Shown here piece by piece: positions 43,701-51,674 of a DNA stretch of 64,000 nucleotides (positions are counted from its first letter, which is position 1; each line of letters starts with the position of its first letter). The notes below the pieces were generated by a model. That model searched no databases. It was not told where the DNA came from and worked only from the letters and a program-made list of their open reading frames with translations. Both the position numbers and the translations under genes were made by a program. The stretch covers positions 62,001-126,000 of the forward strand of contig NZ_JANPLK010000040.1 of NCBI RefSeq assembly GCF_031426495.1, in the 5' to 3' direction. The DNA comes from Gemmatimonas sp. GTDB lineage: Bacteria > Gemmatimonadota > Gemmatimonadetes > Gemmatimonadales > Gemmatimonadaceae.

Positions 43701-43868
43701 GTCGTGCCCAAGCGTGGCCGACAGCTCGGGACGCAGCACCTTCACCGCCACCGGACGGCGGTGTCGGAGATCCTCGGCGAGAAACACGGTCGCCATACCG
43801 CCGGCACCGATTTCACGCTCGAGTCGATATCGGTCTGCCAGGGCCGACGACAGGCGGTGGTCAATCAT
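40791..43868 (-). CDS. Ser/Thr protein kinase fused to an NB-ARC-like ATPase and TPR region
   Basis: 1025 residues. Kinase domain (about 14-275): GAGGMATVFLAEDL (P-loop), K43 in VAVKVL, HRDIKPEN (134-141), DFG (153-155) and GTPAYMSPEQ. After a Pro/Ser linker comes a STAND-type ATPase (about 303-600) with P-loop TGAGGTGKT (325-333), LLLLDNLEHV (Walker B) and LDGLPLALELAAARI. A winged-helix-like region RTLRATIHWSYSLLDRSEQQ is followed by alpha-helical TPR-like repeats to the C-terminus. The ATPase-TPR half resembles LuxR/AfsR-type regulators without the DNA-binding domain. The chosen start is the only ATG that fits; a TTG at 43913 would add 15 residues. No transmembrane helix. Confidence 0.9.
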   Translation of the reverse strand: MIDHRLSSALADRYRLEREIGAGGMATVFLAEDLRHRRPVAVKVLRPELSATLGHDRFLREITTTAGLRHPNILPLYDSGEGAGFLFYVMPYVEGESLRDLLTRDGQLPIDDALRYADEISNALSYAHGRGIIHRDIKPENILIENGHAVVADFGIAQAVDASGDEKLTVAGMAVGTPAYMSPEQASGDVVDARSDLYALGCIVFEMLAGTPPFTGPTAIALMMRHAIEPVPKLGTLRAALARPVIDAVERSLAKSPADRFPSVEEWRRALMRASGSHPSSSAPPAAPLISRPAPTPANVLLGRDDALSTAIERVRSGARVLTVTGAGGTGKTRFAIELFKQLHADFPDGSAYVSIAPVTLASDVMPTVATALGITEAHGRSAVDAIATVIGGGRTLLLLDNLEHVLDAANDIAELVTRCSGLCVLATSRAPLKLGAEVELALPPLALPDAHATLVDELLQSPAVALFVQRATKVQPTFAITIANGATVAAICIRLDGLPLALELAAARIRILEPMALLKRLDDVLDLLTTGDRDLPERHRTLRATIHWSYSLLDRSEQQLLRRLSVFADGWTLDEMDAVCFAAHERVRALDELGSLVEKGLVRVVNGGERYFLPETIRAFAAESLSESGEADDVRRMHADVFLAFAEAVNAGIKGVGQLDAMQRARRDNANMQAALRWYTDQARRHPVLPESTAPDAVEKGLLLCGSLNWFWHIGGQHFTARDAIDALMSMAESRAPSRGRALALLAGGMVSVNTGEMERGRDEWARALADARALADDALLAEAYMCVGYGHMSVGHMEESGLALESAIECSRRRDLDFLLSLSMSMKGLQLFVTGSLDAGFELVTQARRIQTRIGDYEGGGLALSFLAQMTAARGETGRALELYHQAVSSFERVGDRPELARVHSEVGWTALAASRIPVAREAFRQSLRVYDEVGSARGVGLALTGLAAAEAADGRPERAVTIAAAAEAMSERTGVVVEHPMSPEVGGQVDVARATIGKELLDALVAAGREMSPGDVLTMIAG

Positions 43869-44015
43869 GGGGGGATACTCGCGCCCACGGGGGGCAGGCG
43901 CAATCGCAGGCAACGGCGCCGGCTTCGTTGCGGTTACGGGAACGGGCCATACAGCGTCCTCTCTCGCAAGGGATCGGTCTTGCCAGAGGCGCGACGACGG
44001 CGCCTACCTTGACGA

Positions 44016-44037
44016 GCCGCTCCACGCGAGGAGCGGC
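44016..44037 (+). other. Short GC-rich hairpin upstream of a kinase gene
   Basis: GCCGCTCC (44016-44023) and GGAGCGGC (44030-44037) pair perfectly around a six-base loop, then GCTTTCC. It ends 20 bases before the start of the next gene, between divergent promoters. It could be a leader hairpin or attenuator; there is no proper U-run. Confidence 0.35.
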
Positions 44038-44057
44038 GCTTTCCCGATGGTGATGCG

Positions 44058-46985
44058 GTGCTGATGCAACGTCGGGATGTCGCGCGTTGGCGGCGCGGTG
44101 CGCGGTGGGCCACGTGGATGGTCGCCGCCATTCTCTTCGCCATCGGCGCGGCGGGCTGGGTTACGGCCGTTCGGGCCGCCGAGTCCTCCCGCCTGGTATC
44201 GACGGCGCATCGCACCGTCGATCTCGTTCAGACAGTCCGTCGTTCAGTGTCAGATGGTCGCGCCGAGCTGCGCAACTATCTGCTCACGCGCGACAGCGTG
44301 GCCATACGCGCCTCGCTGCAGGCACAGGACGCGAGCCACGCGGCCGCGGTCTCTTTGCAGGCGGTCGCCTTGCAGGCGGTCACCGGCGATGACGGCGCAG
44401 AGGCTCGTCGGGCTCGCGAGCTGCGAGGCAGTCTGATCCTGCTCGAATCGTCGCGGGCGCGCGTCAACGCCCTGCTCGACACGATCGAGCGCATTGAACG
44501 TCGGCAGCTCGCGTCGCGGGCTGTCGATTTCGAGCGCGCAGCCAACCGTGTGTTCGTGCTGCTCACCGCGGCATTGTTGGCCGCCGCCGTACTGGTCGTG
44601 GCCGCCGCGCGCTTTCGCCGACGCGAATTCGACGCCCTCATCGCCGCCGCCACGCAATATCGCGTGATGACGGAAGACAGTCCCGATGGCATCATCGTGC
44701 AGCAGCACGGGATTGTGCGCTACGCCAACGCGGCCGCGGCGTCGCTGTTCGGGCTCGACTCGCCCGAGGCACTGGCCGGGCGTCCGTTCTTCGAGTTCGT
44801 GCACCCCGACGAGCGCGACGCCGCGCGTGCCTTCGCGCGTCGCGTCATCGAGGAAGGGGCGACGGTCACGTCGCAATCCCGCGTGTTCGTGGACGTGGAC
44901 GGCGCCCTCATCGACACCGAGGTGCGTGCTGCGCCGATCATGTTCGATGGGGCCATCGCCGCGCAGGTCGTCATCCGCGATCTGCGCATCCGCCGTGCCG
45001 CGGAGCGAAAGGCCGCCGAAAGTGAACAGCGATACCGCAGTCTCGTCGAGGTCATGGAAGAGGGTCTCGTGATGCACGATCGTGCGCATCGCGTGACGTT
45101 CTGGAATCCGGCCGCATTGCGCATTCTCGGACTGACCGGCGATCAGCTCTCCGGCATCAGTGCCTATGATCCTCGATGGCGAGCGACCGACAGCCGTGGA
45201 CGTCCCGTCACCGGCGACGAGCACTGCTCGACCATCGCGGCGAGAACCGGCCAGATCGCGTCGAACGTCATGGGGGTCGAGCGTGGTGATGGCGACCGTG
45301 TCTGGGTCAAGGTGAACGCCGTGCCGCTGTTCGATGACGCGGGTGCGGTGCACGCGGTCGAAGTCACCTTCTCTGATATCACGGCGCTCGTCGACGCGTC
45401 GCGTCGTGTCGAAGAGAGCGAGGCGCGCTTTCGCGTGCTCGCCGAGCAGAGTCGGGACCTCATCAGTCAGCGCACGCTCGACCATCGGTTCGAGTACGCC
45501 AGCCCGTCGCATACGGACGTGATCGGGTGGACGCCACAGGAATTACTCGGGACCAGCGCCTACGACTATCTCCACCCCGAGGATGCGCAGCGCATTCGCG
45601 CGAGTCAGCCCATCGTGGCCGATGGCTCGCACGGACCCATCGTGACGCGCGTGCGACACAAGGATGGACACTTTGTGATGCTGGAAAGCGTCGTTACACC
45701 GATCCTGCACGCCGACGGCACGGCGTTGGGCTATCAGGTGTCGGCCCGCGATGTCTCCGTGCGCCACGCGCTTGAAGAACGAACGCGACAGCTCGAAAAG
45801 ATGGAAGCGATGGAACGTATGGCGACCGGCGTCGCGCACGGCTTCAACAACTTGCTGGGCGTGGTTCGCACGTCGGCCGACCTCCTCAGTGATCCGGTGG
45901 CCGACAGACGTACGCGCGATGCACTGGTGTCCGACATCACGCTCGCCACCGAGCGCGCGGCCGCCCTCACGGCGCAACTGCTCACCTTCGCCCAGCGCCG
46001 GCATAACGAGCCCACCTTCGTCGAGGTTGCGGCGATACTCCGCCACAACGTGCCGTTGCTCAACAGAGTCGTCGGTCCGTCGATCGACGTCGAATTGCAC
46101 GTGGCTCCCGATGCGGAAGCGATATCGGTCAAGTCCGAACCCGGACAACTCGAACAGGTGCTCTACAACCTGATTGTGAATGCGCGCGATGCCATGCCTG
46201 CGGGGGGGCTCGTGCGCGTGCGCGCCAGCGTGGCAGAGTTCTACGAATCGCAGACGCATCGCCACGGCACCATCGATGCCGGCGCGTACGTCGCACTGGT
46301 GGTTGCCGACAATGGGCTCGGGATGAGTGACGCAGTCTACTCCCGGCTCTTCGATCCGTTCTTCACGACGAAGTCGATCGGACAAGGATCGGGGCTTGGT
46401 CTGCCCTCGGTGCTTGGCATCGTGGAACAGGCCGGTGGCGCGGTGGCCGCGCAGAGTATCGAGGGCGTGGGTTCCTCGTTCACCGTGTACTGGCCGATCG
46501 CCTCGAGGGCCACGTCGCTCGATCTCGCGACAGCCGACGCCGGGGGGGCGTTCCGCGAGGCGTCGGCCGCACCGTCCGCGCCGGATGTGCCGGATGTGCC
46601 GGCCGGGCCCGACGCCAACGTCGTGCTCGTGGTCGACGACGAAGCGGCCTTGCGGCGTGGTCTTGCCCGCGCCCTCACCCGCGTGGGATTCAGCGTACTG
46701 GAGGCTGCCAGCGGCCCTGAAGCGCTGGTCGTGATGCGCCGCCACGGACAAGCGGTTCGGGCCCTCATCACTGATGTCCGGATGCCGGCGATGTCGGGGT
46801 TCGAACTGGTCGACGCGCTGTTGGGGGAGGGGTTCGATCCTCCGGTGCTCTTCATCTCCGGGCAACTCGATGCGCCCATTCCCACGCACTGGCCCGAAAC
46901 CGGAACGCGCACCTTTCTCGCGAAACCGTTCGCGACCCGCGATCTCGCCGAGATGGTGGATCGGTTGGCCGCGGGCGCTCCCTAA
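44058..46985 (+). CDS. Membrane hybrid histidine kinase with PAS domains and receiver
   Basis: 975 residues. Two transmembrane helices (about 20-38 WMVAAILFAIGAAGWVT and about 172-190 LLTAALLAAAVLVVAA) enclose a helical periplasmic domain of CHASE3 type (TVDLVQTVRRSVSDGRAELR). PAS domains follow (about 200-315, 320-440, 450-570). The kinase core has H594 in TGVAHGFNNLLGV, an N-box NLIVNARDAMPAGG and a G-box GSGLGLPSV, then a receiver with D906 in LITDVRMPAMSGF. The HGFNN box puts it in the NtrB-like HisKA group. GTG 44058 or ATG 44064 may be the start. A nine-base unit encoding PDV is duplicated in the linker (about 46580-46600). Confidence 0.9.
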   Translation: MLMQRRDVARWRRGARWATWMVAAILFAIGAAGWVTAVRAAESSRLVSTAHRTVDLVQTVRRSVSDGRAELRNYLLTRDSVAIRASLQAQDASHAAAVSLQAVALQAVTGDDGAEARRARELRGSLILLESSRARVNALLDTIERIERRQLASRAVDFERAANRVFVLLTAALLAAAVLVVAAARFRRREFDALIAAATQYRVMTEDSPDGIIVQQHGIVRYANAAAASLFGLDSPEALAGRPFFEFVHPDERDAARAFARRVIEEGATVTSQSRVFVDVDGALIDTEVRAAPIMFDGAIAAQVVIRDLRIRRAAERKAAESEQRYRSLVEVMEEGLVMHDRAHRVTFWNPAALRILGLTGDQLSGISAYDPRWRATDSRGRPVTGDEHCSTIAARTGQIASNVMGVERGDGDRVWVKVNAVPLFDDAGAVHAVEVTFSDITALVDASRRVEESEARFRVLAEQSRDLISQRTLDHRFEYASPSHTDVIGWTPQELLGTSAYDYLHPEDAQRIRASQPIVADGSHGPIVTRVRHKDGHFVMLESVVTPILHADGTALGYQVSARDVSVRHALEERTRQLEKMEAMERMATGVAHGFNNLLGVVRTSADLLSDPVADRRTRDALVSDITLATERAAALTAQLLTFAQRRHNEPTFVEVAAILRHNVPLLNRVVGPSIDVELHVAPDAEAISVKSEPGQLEQVLYNLIVNARDAMPAGGLVRVRASVAEFYESQTHRHGTIDAGAYVALVVADNGLGMSDAVYSRLFDPFFTTKSIGQGSGLGLPSVLGIVEQAGGAVAAQSIEGVGSSFTVYWPIASRATSLDLATADAGGAFREASAAPSAPDVPDVPAGPDANVVLVVDDEAALRRGLARALTRVGFSVLEAASGPEALVVMRRHGQAVRALITDVRMPAMSGFELVDALLGEGFDPPVLFISGQLDAPIPTHWPETGTRTFLAKPFATRDLAEMVDRLAAGAP

Positions 46986-47057
46986 TTAGCTTTGAAGGGT
47001 ACGGATTTGGCGTCCGGGCACCTGCCCGAGCTCCACGTCGCCACCGGAGCAACAATT

Positions 47058-47219
47058 ATGAAGAAGAAGCACAACACCGCTGTCCCGGACTTTGCCCGCA
47101 AACGCCCGGTTCCCGGCACGCCGTCCACCGCCGCCGGCGAAAAATCGACGCAGCCGAGCCCCCGTCAGCCACAGAAGCCCCCCACCACGGCGAAGAACGG
47201 CGGGCGTCGCGGCACCTGA
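47058..47219 (+). CDS. Possible small basic protein
   Basis: 53 residues, MKKKHNTAVPDFARKRPVPG onward, very rich in Lys, Arg, Pro and Thr, ending GGRRGT. It begins with an ATG that has GGAG eight bases upstream, a better site than most genes here. No known family is recognised. The 3' half is antisense to the possible K+ channel remnant at 47165-47275, so at most one of the two readings is likely to be meaningful there. Confidence 0.4.
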   Translation: MKKKHNTAVPDFARKRPVPGTPSTAAGEKSTQPSPRQPQKPPTTAKNGGRRGT

Positions 47220-47275
47220 TTCGGCGAGATGTTGCCGTAGCCGACGGTGGTCAGCGTCACCACTGTCGGCGGCGT
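47165..47275 (-). pseudogene. Possible K+ channel pore remnant
   Basis: On the minus strand the frame reads TPPTVVTLTTVGYGNISP (47222-47275), which matches the pore helix end and selectivity filter of K+ channels (consensus VTxTTVGYGDxxP). About 18 more codons follow (VPRRPPFFAVVGGFCG), then a stop. No transmembrane helix precedes it in frame, so it cannot be a working channel. It may be a decayed fragment or chance. The 518-base stretch between the kinase and the metalloprotease otherwise holds only the small ORF at 47058. Confidence 0.35.
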
Positions 47276-47503
47276 GGCGTTGGGAAGCTGGAAATGATGC
47301 CGCCCCGAGACGTCGCTGTGCTGGAACCGCGGCCGCCGGGTCGCCAGGCTGCACCCGCACGGGATCTCCATCACCGTCCCGGGCGGAATGCGCACATCCT
47401 GCGGAATCGATCTCGCACCGGAGGTGACAGCGGTCACCGCGCCGGCGATCGATCGACCACATGCTGCCGACGCCTTTCGTCCCTTCATTCGTCAACCCGT
47501 CTC

Positions 47504-49762
47504 ATGACGCCTCCGTTTTCGGTTGGACGCTCCGCTCGTCGATGGTTCGTGCTTGTTGCGACCTCGCTGCTTACCGCCGCGTGCGGTGACCCTTCCACCG
47601 CCGCCGACCTCGCGCAACCGGGTGACGCCGCGCTGGCCCGGCAGGTCCGCAACACCACCAGCACCATCCAGGTCAATGTGAGCGGACTTCCCTCCGGAAC
47701 CGTGGCCTCGATCAACGTGACCGGGCCGAATGGCTACGCGCGTACGCTGACCGGAACGACCACGCTTACCGGTCTGATAAACGGGAGCTACACGCTCACC
47801 GCCGCGTCGGTCATCGCGGGCGGGTCCACCTACGCCACGTCACCGACCACGAACACCGTGAGCGTCAATAAAGGCGCCACGGCCACCACGTCCTTTCTCT
47901 ATGGCGTAGTGGTCACCACGGGCACGCTGGGCGTCTCCATCACGATGCCTGATGCCACACCGGCGGCCGTCACCGTGACCGGCCCGAACGGATACAGCTC
48001 CACGATCACGACGACGGCGTCGCTGACGCAGCTGGCGCCGGGCACGTATACCATCGCCGCCGCCTCGGTGACCAGCGCACTTGGCGTGTCGCTGATGCCG
48101 ACGCCGACGTCGCAGACGGCGACCGTCACCGCCGGCGCCACCGCCTCCGCCGCCGTCGCATACGCCGCCACTAACGTCACCCCGACGCCGGGGCTCAATC
48201 TGCAGATCCTCGGCATGTACCTCACGCAGAGTGTGCAGACGATGAACGGCGGGGTAGCGCTCGTGTCCGGACGCGATGGCGTGCTTCGCGTGTTCGCGCT
48301 CGCCAACGCCGTCAACACGGCCCGTCCGTCGGTGCGTGCCCGATTCTTCCAGAACGGCACGCTCGTCGCGACGCTCTCGGCCGCTGCGCCGGCATCGTCC
48401 GTGCCGACGTCCGTGAATGAAGGGTCGATGACGTCCTCATGGAACATCGTGGTCCCGGGCGCGCTCCTGCAGCCGGGGCTCAGCGTGTTGGCGGATGTCG
48501 ATCCAGACAACGCGGTCGCCGAAGATCTCGAGACGGACAACCTGTTCCCAGTGTCCGGGGCGCCGCGTAGTCTGGATGTGCGCTTCGTGCCCGCTCTCGC
48601 GGTCCGCTTCGTGCCCGTGCAGCAGGGCAACGGTCTCCTCGGCAATGTGTCGGATGCCAACGCCGCCGCCTTCCTCACCCGCACCCGTGACATCCATCCG
48701 CTCAACGCCGTCACGTCGACGACGCGTGCCGTGTACACCACCACCTTGAACCTCAGCAGCGACGGCGCGAACTGGAGTCCCCTGCTGGGCGAACTCCGCG
48801 CTCTGCGCACGGCCGACGGTGCATCGCAGAATTACTATGGCGTCGCCCAGGTCACGTACTCGAGCGGTGTGGCCGGCATTGGCTATATCGGCGCGCCGGT
48901 GTCGATGGGATGGGACTATCTGCCCAGCGCCAGCGAAGTGATGGCGCACGAACTCGGGCACAACTGGGATCGGCAGCACGCGCCGTGCGGCGGCGTGGGC
49001 GGACCCGATGCGAACTATCCGTATGCCGGCGGTACGATCGGTGTGTTCGGCTTCAACGTGCGCCTGAATCAGTTGCTGTCGTCGAGTACCGCCGACTTGA
49101 TGGGCTATTGCTCGCCCACCTGGATCAGTGATTACACGTATCTCGGCGTGATGTCGTATCGCGGGACGTCCACCACGGCCACGACGAGCACCTCCGCATC
49201 CGTTCAGCCGTCGTTGCTGGTATGGGGGCGCATCGATGCCGATGGCGCGATCGAACTCGAGCCCGCCGTGCGTTTGACCGGCCGCAGCGTGCTGCCGGCC
49301 CGAGCCGGCAACTACACCGTCGACGCGACCGACGCCGCCGGGAACACGATCTTCTCAGTATCGTTCGATCCCGATCAGGTTGCCGACGAATCCAACACGA
49401 TCGACGACGAACATTTTGCCTTCATGATCCCGGTCAACGAGGCGGCGCAGGCGCGCCTCAACACGCTGCGCGTTCGTGGTAAGGGCCGCGCCGCGGAGCG
49501 CACGACCCGCGGCTCGCAGGCAGCGCTGGATGCCGCCGCGTCGGCCGCCGCGGTGCGCGCCAACGGGGTCGGCCGGGCGCGTGTGCAGTGGAACGCGACG
49601 GCGTATCCGCTAGTGGTGGTACGGGATGCGACAAGCGGAGACGTCCTGTCGTTCGCGCGCGGTGGCAGCGCTGACGTCGCCGCGTCAGGATCAGACGTCG
49701 AAGTGGTCTTCTCGGACGGCGTGCGCAGTGCGAGCCGAAAGGTGAAGGTCAGCGGTCGCTGA
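47504..49762 (+). CDS. Metzincin-like zinc metalloprotease lipoprotein
   Basis: 752 residues. The signal WFVLVATSLLTAACGDPS ends in the lipobox LTAAC, so it is probably an outer-membrane or periplasmic lipoprotein. Two or three Ig-like/PEGA-like repeats follow (about 45-215: VNVSGLPSGTVASINVTGPN; VSITMPDATPAAVTVTGPNG). A CARDB-like segment contains DVDPDNAVAEDLETDN. The catalytic motif HELGHNWDRQHAPC (H482, E483, H486, H492) is followed by a Met-turn YLGVMSYR. This is the metzincin pattern HExxHxxGxxH, with Asp in place of the usual Gly. The C-terminal region is beta-rich. ATG 47504 is chosen because it creates the lipobox; the upstream open frame does not. Confidence 0.78.
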   Translation: MTPPFSVGRSARRWFVLVATSLLTAACGDPSTAADLAQPGDAALARQVRNTTSTIQVNVSGLPSGTVASINVTGPNGYARTLTGTTTLTGLINGSYTLTAASVIAGGSTYATSPTTNTVSVNKGATATTSFLYGVVVTTGTLGVSITMPDATPAAVTVTGPNGYSSTITTTASLTQLAPGTYTIAAASVTSALGVSLMPTPTSQTATVTAGATASAAVAYAATNVTPTPGLNLQILGMYLTQSVQTMNGGVALVSGRDGVLRVFALANAVNTARPSVRARFFQNGTLVATLSAAAPASSVPTSVNEGSMTSSWNIVVPGALLQPGLSVLADVDPDNAVAEDLETDNLFPVSGAPRSLDVRFVPALAVRFVPVQQGNGLLGNVSDANAAAFLTRTRDIHPLNAVTSTTRAVYTTTLNLSSDGANWSPLLGELRALRTADGASQNYYGVAQVTYSSGVAGIGYIGAPVSMGWDYLPSASEVMAHELGHNWDRQHAPCGGVGGPDANYPYAGGTIGVFGFNVRLNQLLSSSTADLMGYCSPTWISDYTYLGVMSYRGTSTTATTSTSASVQPSLLVWGRIDADGAIELEPAVRLTGRSVLPARAGNYTVDATDAAGNTIFSVSFDPDQVADESNTIDDEHFAFMIPVNEAAQARLNTLRVRGKGRAAERTTRGSQAALDAAASAAAVRANGVGRARVQWNATAYPLVVVRDATSGDVLSFARGGSADVAASGSDVEVVFSDGVRSASRKVKVSGR

Positions 49763-49785
49763 TTCTGGCCGCGTTTCGCAGGGAG

Positions 49786-49824
49786 GGGGGCACATCGTGA
49801 GCAGCGATGTGCCCCCTAACTTTT
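49786..49824 (+). terminator. Rho-independent terminator after the metalloprotease
   Basis: A 12-bp perfect stem, GGGGGCACATCG/CGATGTGCCCCC, with a seven-base loop, followed by TAACTTTTCT. It starts 24 bases after the stop codon. Confidence 0.85.
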
Positions 49825-49909
49825 CTGCATGCGTGTCGCATTGCGCACGGTATTGCGCTGGCGTTGAACGCTCCGGCGACGCGGAAATTCCGCATCAAAG
49901 ACTCAGGTA

Positions 49910-51616
49910 ATGTGCGCCGGACTCTCGGACTATCGGTCCGAACTCTCCGTCGTTATCCTCTCGCCACTGTCCTGCTCGCCCTGCCATGCATTGGAGGCGT
50001 TGCATTACGTGGAAATTGGAAAAGCATCCCGCGACGACGGCACACCGCTGACGGACCACGCCCAGCTGGCCTTGATGGAGCGCGAGGCGCGTTTTCGCAC
50101 GCTCGCCGAGTCATCGCCGACCGGCGTGTTTCTCGCCAACGTACACGGCACGCCGACCTACGCCAACCAGCGGCTCCTCGACTGGTTTGCGATGCGCGTC
50201 GACGACTTTGCCGTTGGCGCATGGCTCGATCGCGTGCATCCGGCCGACCTCGCCCACGTCCGCGCCAGCATGGAGCGCAGCGTCGGGACGTTGCACAGCT
50301 TCGACCAAGAGTATCGCATCGTAGCAAATGGGCAGACTCGCTGGATCCGCGTGCGCACGCAGCCGGTGACGGGTCCTGAAGGGACGACGGTACTCGGTCA
50401 TGTCGGCTCGGTGCTCGACACCACAGCCGAACGCGTGGCGGCCGACGAGCGGGCGCGCTTGCAGTCGCAGTTGCAGGAGGCGCGCCGGCTCGAGTCGTTG
50501 GCGCTCCTCGCCGGCGGCGTCGCGCACGACTTTAACAACCTGCTTGTCGGCATTCTCGGCAACGCATCGCTGGCGCGCGCGGTGATCCCTCTGGACGCGC
50601 GCGGGCAGGAGGTGCTGGCCGATATCGAACACGCCGCGCAGCGCGCGTCCGAGCTGACGCAGCATCTGTTGGCGTACGCAGGCCGGGCGCGCCTCGACCG
50701 ACGGGAAGTCGTCATCAATGACCTGGTGGCCGATCTGCCGCAGCTGCTCGGCGCGCATGTGCCCTCGTCGGTTGCTCTCTCGATCGAGCTGTCGCCGTCG
50801 TCGCCGATCGTCGATGGTGATGAGGCGCAGTTGCGGCAGGTCCTCGTGAGTCTCATCACGAATGCCGTCGAGTCGATCGGCCATGGTCGGGGACGCGTGG
50901 ACGTCACCGTCTCACGTGATCAACTCGGTACGGCGATGCTGTCCACCTGCCGGCTCGGCACCTCGCGCGAGCCCGGGCCGTACGTCGTGATCTGCGTTCG
51001 CGACTCCGGGCGCGGAATGAGCACCGACGTGCAGTCGAAGATGTTTGATCCGTTCTTCTCCACGAAGTCGCCCGGACGCGGCCTCGGACTGGCGGCGACG
51101 CTGGGCATTCTGAACGCACACGACGGCGCCATTGACGTGTCATCGCACGATGGCCAGGGGACGACCGTGCGCGTCCTCCTACCCGTCGTCCGTGGGCTCA
51201 CGCCGTATCATGGCATCCCGGCAGTCGACGCGTTCGCGCGCGAGGAGTCGGGTGTGATGCTGCTGGTCGACGATGACATCGGTGCGCGCACCGCCGCGCG
51301 CCGGATTCTCACGCGCGTCGGCTACACCGTGGTCGAAGCGGAAAACGGTCGCGCGGCGCTCGATCTCTACGACAGCATGATCGAGCCGCCACGCGGCGTC
51401 GTCCTCGACCTCGCGATGCCGGTGATGGGCGGCGCCGAGTGTCTTCGCCAGCTGCGTGCGCGCGGCAGTGCCGTGGCGGTGCTGCTGGTCAGTGGATATG
51501 ACGCCGAAGATGAGGCGCAAGCATTTGTGCGCCGCGGCGAGGCCCGCTTCCTCCAGAAGCCGTACAACGCTCGCGATCTCCTCGACGCGTTGAGCGAAGC
51601 GCTCGCGGCCAGATAG
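49910..51616 (+). CDS. PAS hybrid histidine kinase with receiver
   Basis: Up to 568 residues. A PAS domain (about 55-180; FRTLAESSPTGVFLANVHGT) is followed by an NtrB-type HisKA with H206 in GGVAHDFNNLLVGILGNASL, HATPase motifs LITNAVESIGHGRGR, DSGRGM and GRGLGLAATLGI, and a C-terminal receiver with D500 in VVLDLAMPVMGG. There is no transmembrane helix. The first 35 or so residues (Cys/Ser-rich) are not conserved; a GTG at 50009 with GGAGG upstream is a plausible alternative start. It shares its architecture with the kinase at 44058 but lacks the membrane sensor. Confidence 0.88.
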   Translation: MCAGLSDYRSELSVVILSPLSCSPCHALEALHYVEIGKASRDDGTPLTDHAQLALMEREARFRTLAESSPTGVFLANVHGTPTYANQRLLDWFAMRVDDFAVGAWLDRVHPADLAHVRASMERSVGTLHSFDQEYRIVANGQTRWIRVRTQPVTGPEGTTVLGHVGSVLDTTAERVAADERARLQSQLQEARRLESLALLAGGVAHDFNNLLVGILGNASLARAVIPLDARGQEVLADIEHAAQRASELTQHLLAYAGRARLDRREVVINDLVADLPQLLGAHVPSSVALSIELSPSSPIVDGDEAQLRQVLVSLITNAVESIGHGRGRVDVTVSRDQLGTAMLSTCRLGTSREPGPYVVICVRDSGRGMSTDVQSKMFDPFFSTKSPGRGLGLAATLGILNAHDGAIDVSSHDGQGTTVRVLLPVVRGLTPYHGIPAVDAFAREESGVMLLVDDDIGARTAARRILTRVGYTVVEAENGRAALDLYDSMIEPPRGVVLDLAMPVMGGAECLRQLRARGSAVAVLLVSGYDAEDEAQAFVRRGEARFLQKPYNARDLLDALSEALAAR

Positions 51617-51674
51617 CGGCGGCCGGATGATCGAGGGCGCTGCAACCACGTCGCGCCACTGACTATGTTTCGAA

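Noticed and set aside
46581..46604. Short nine-base repeat in a kinase linker, and similar Ala-Asp coding repeats in ligD (about 38598-38620)
   Set aside because: Two to three units of GC-rich codons within linkers; ordinary for such DNA and not a separate element.
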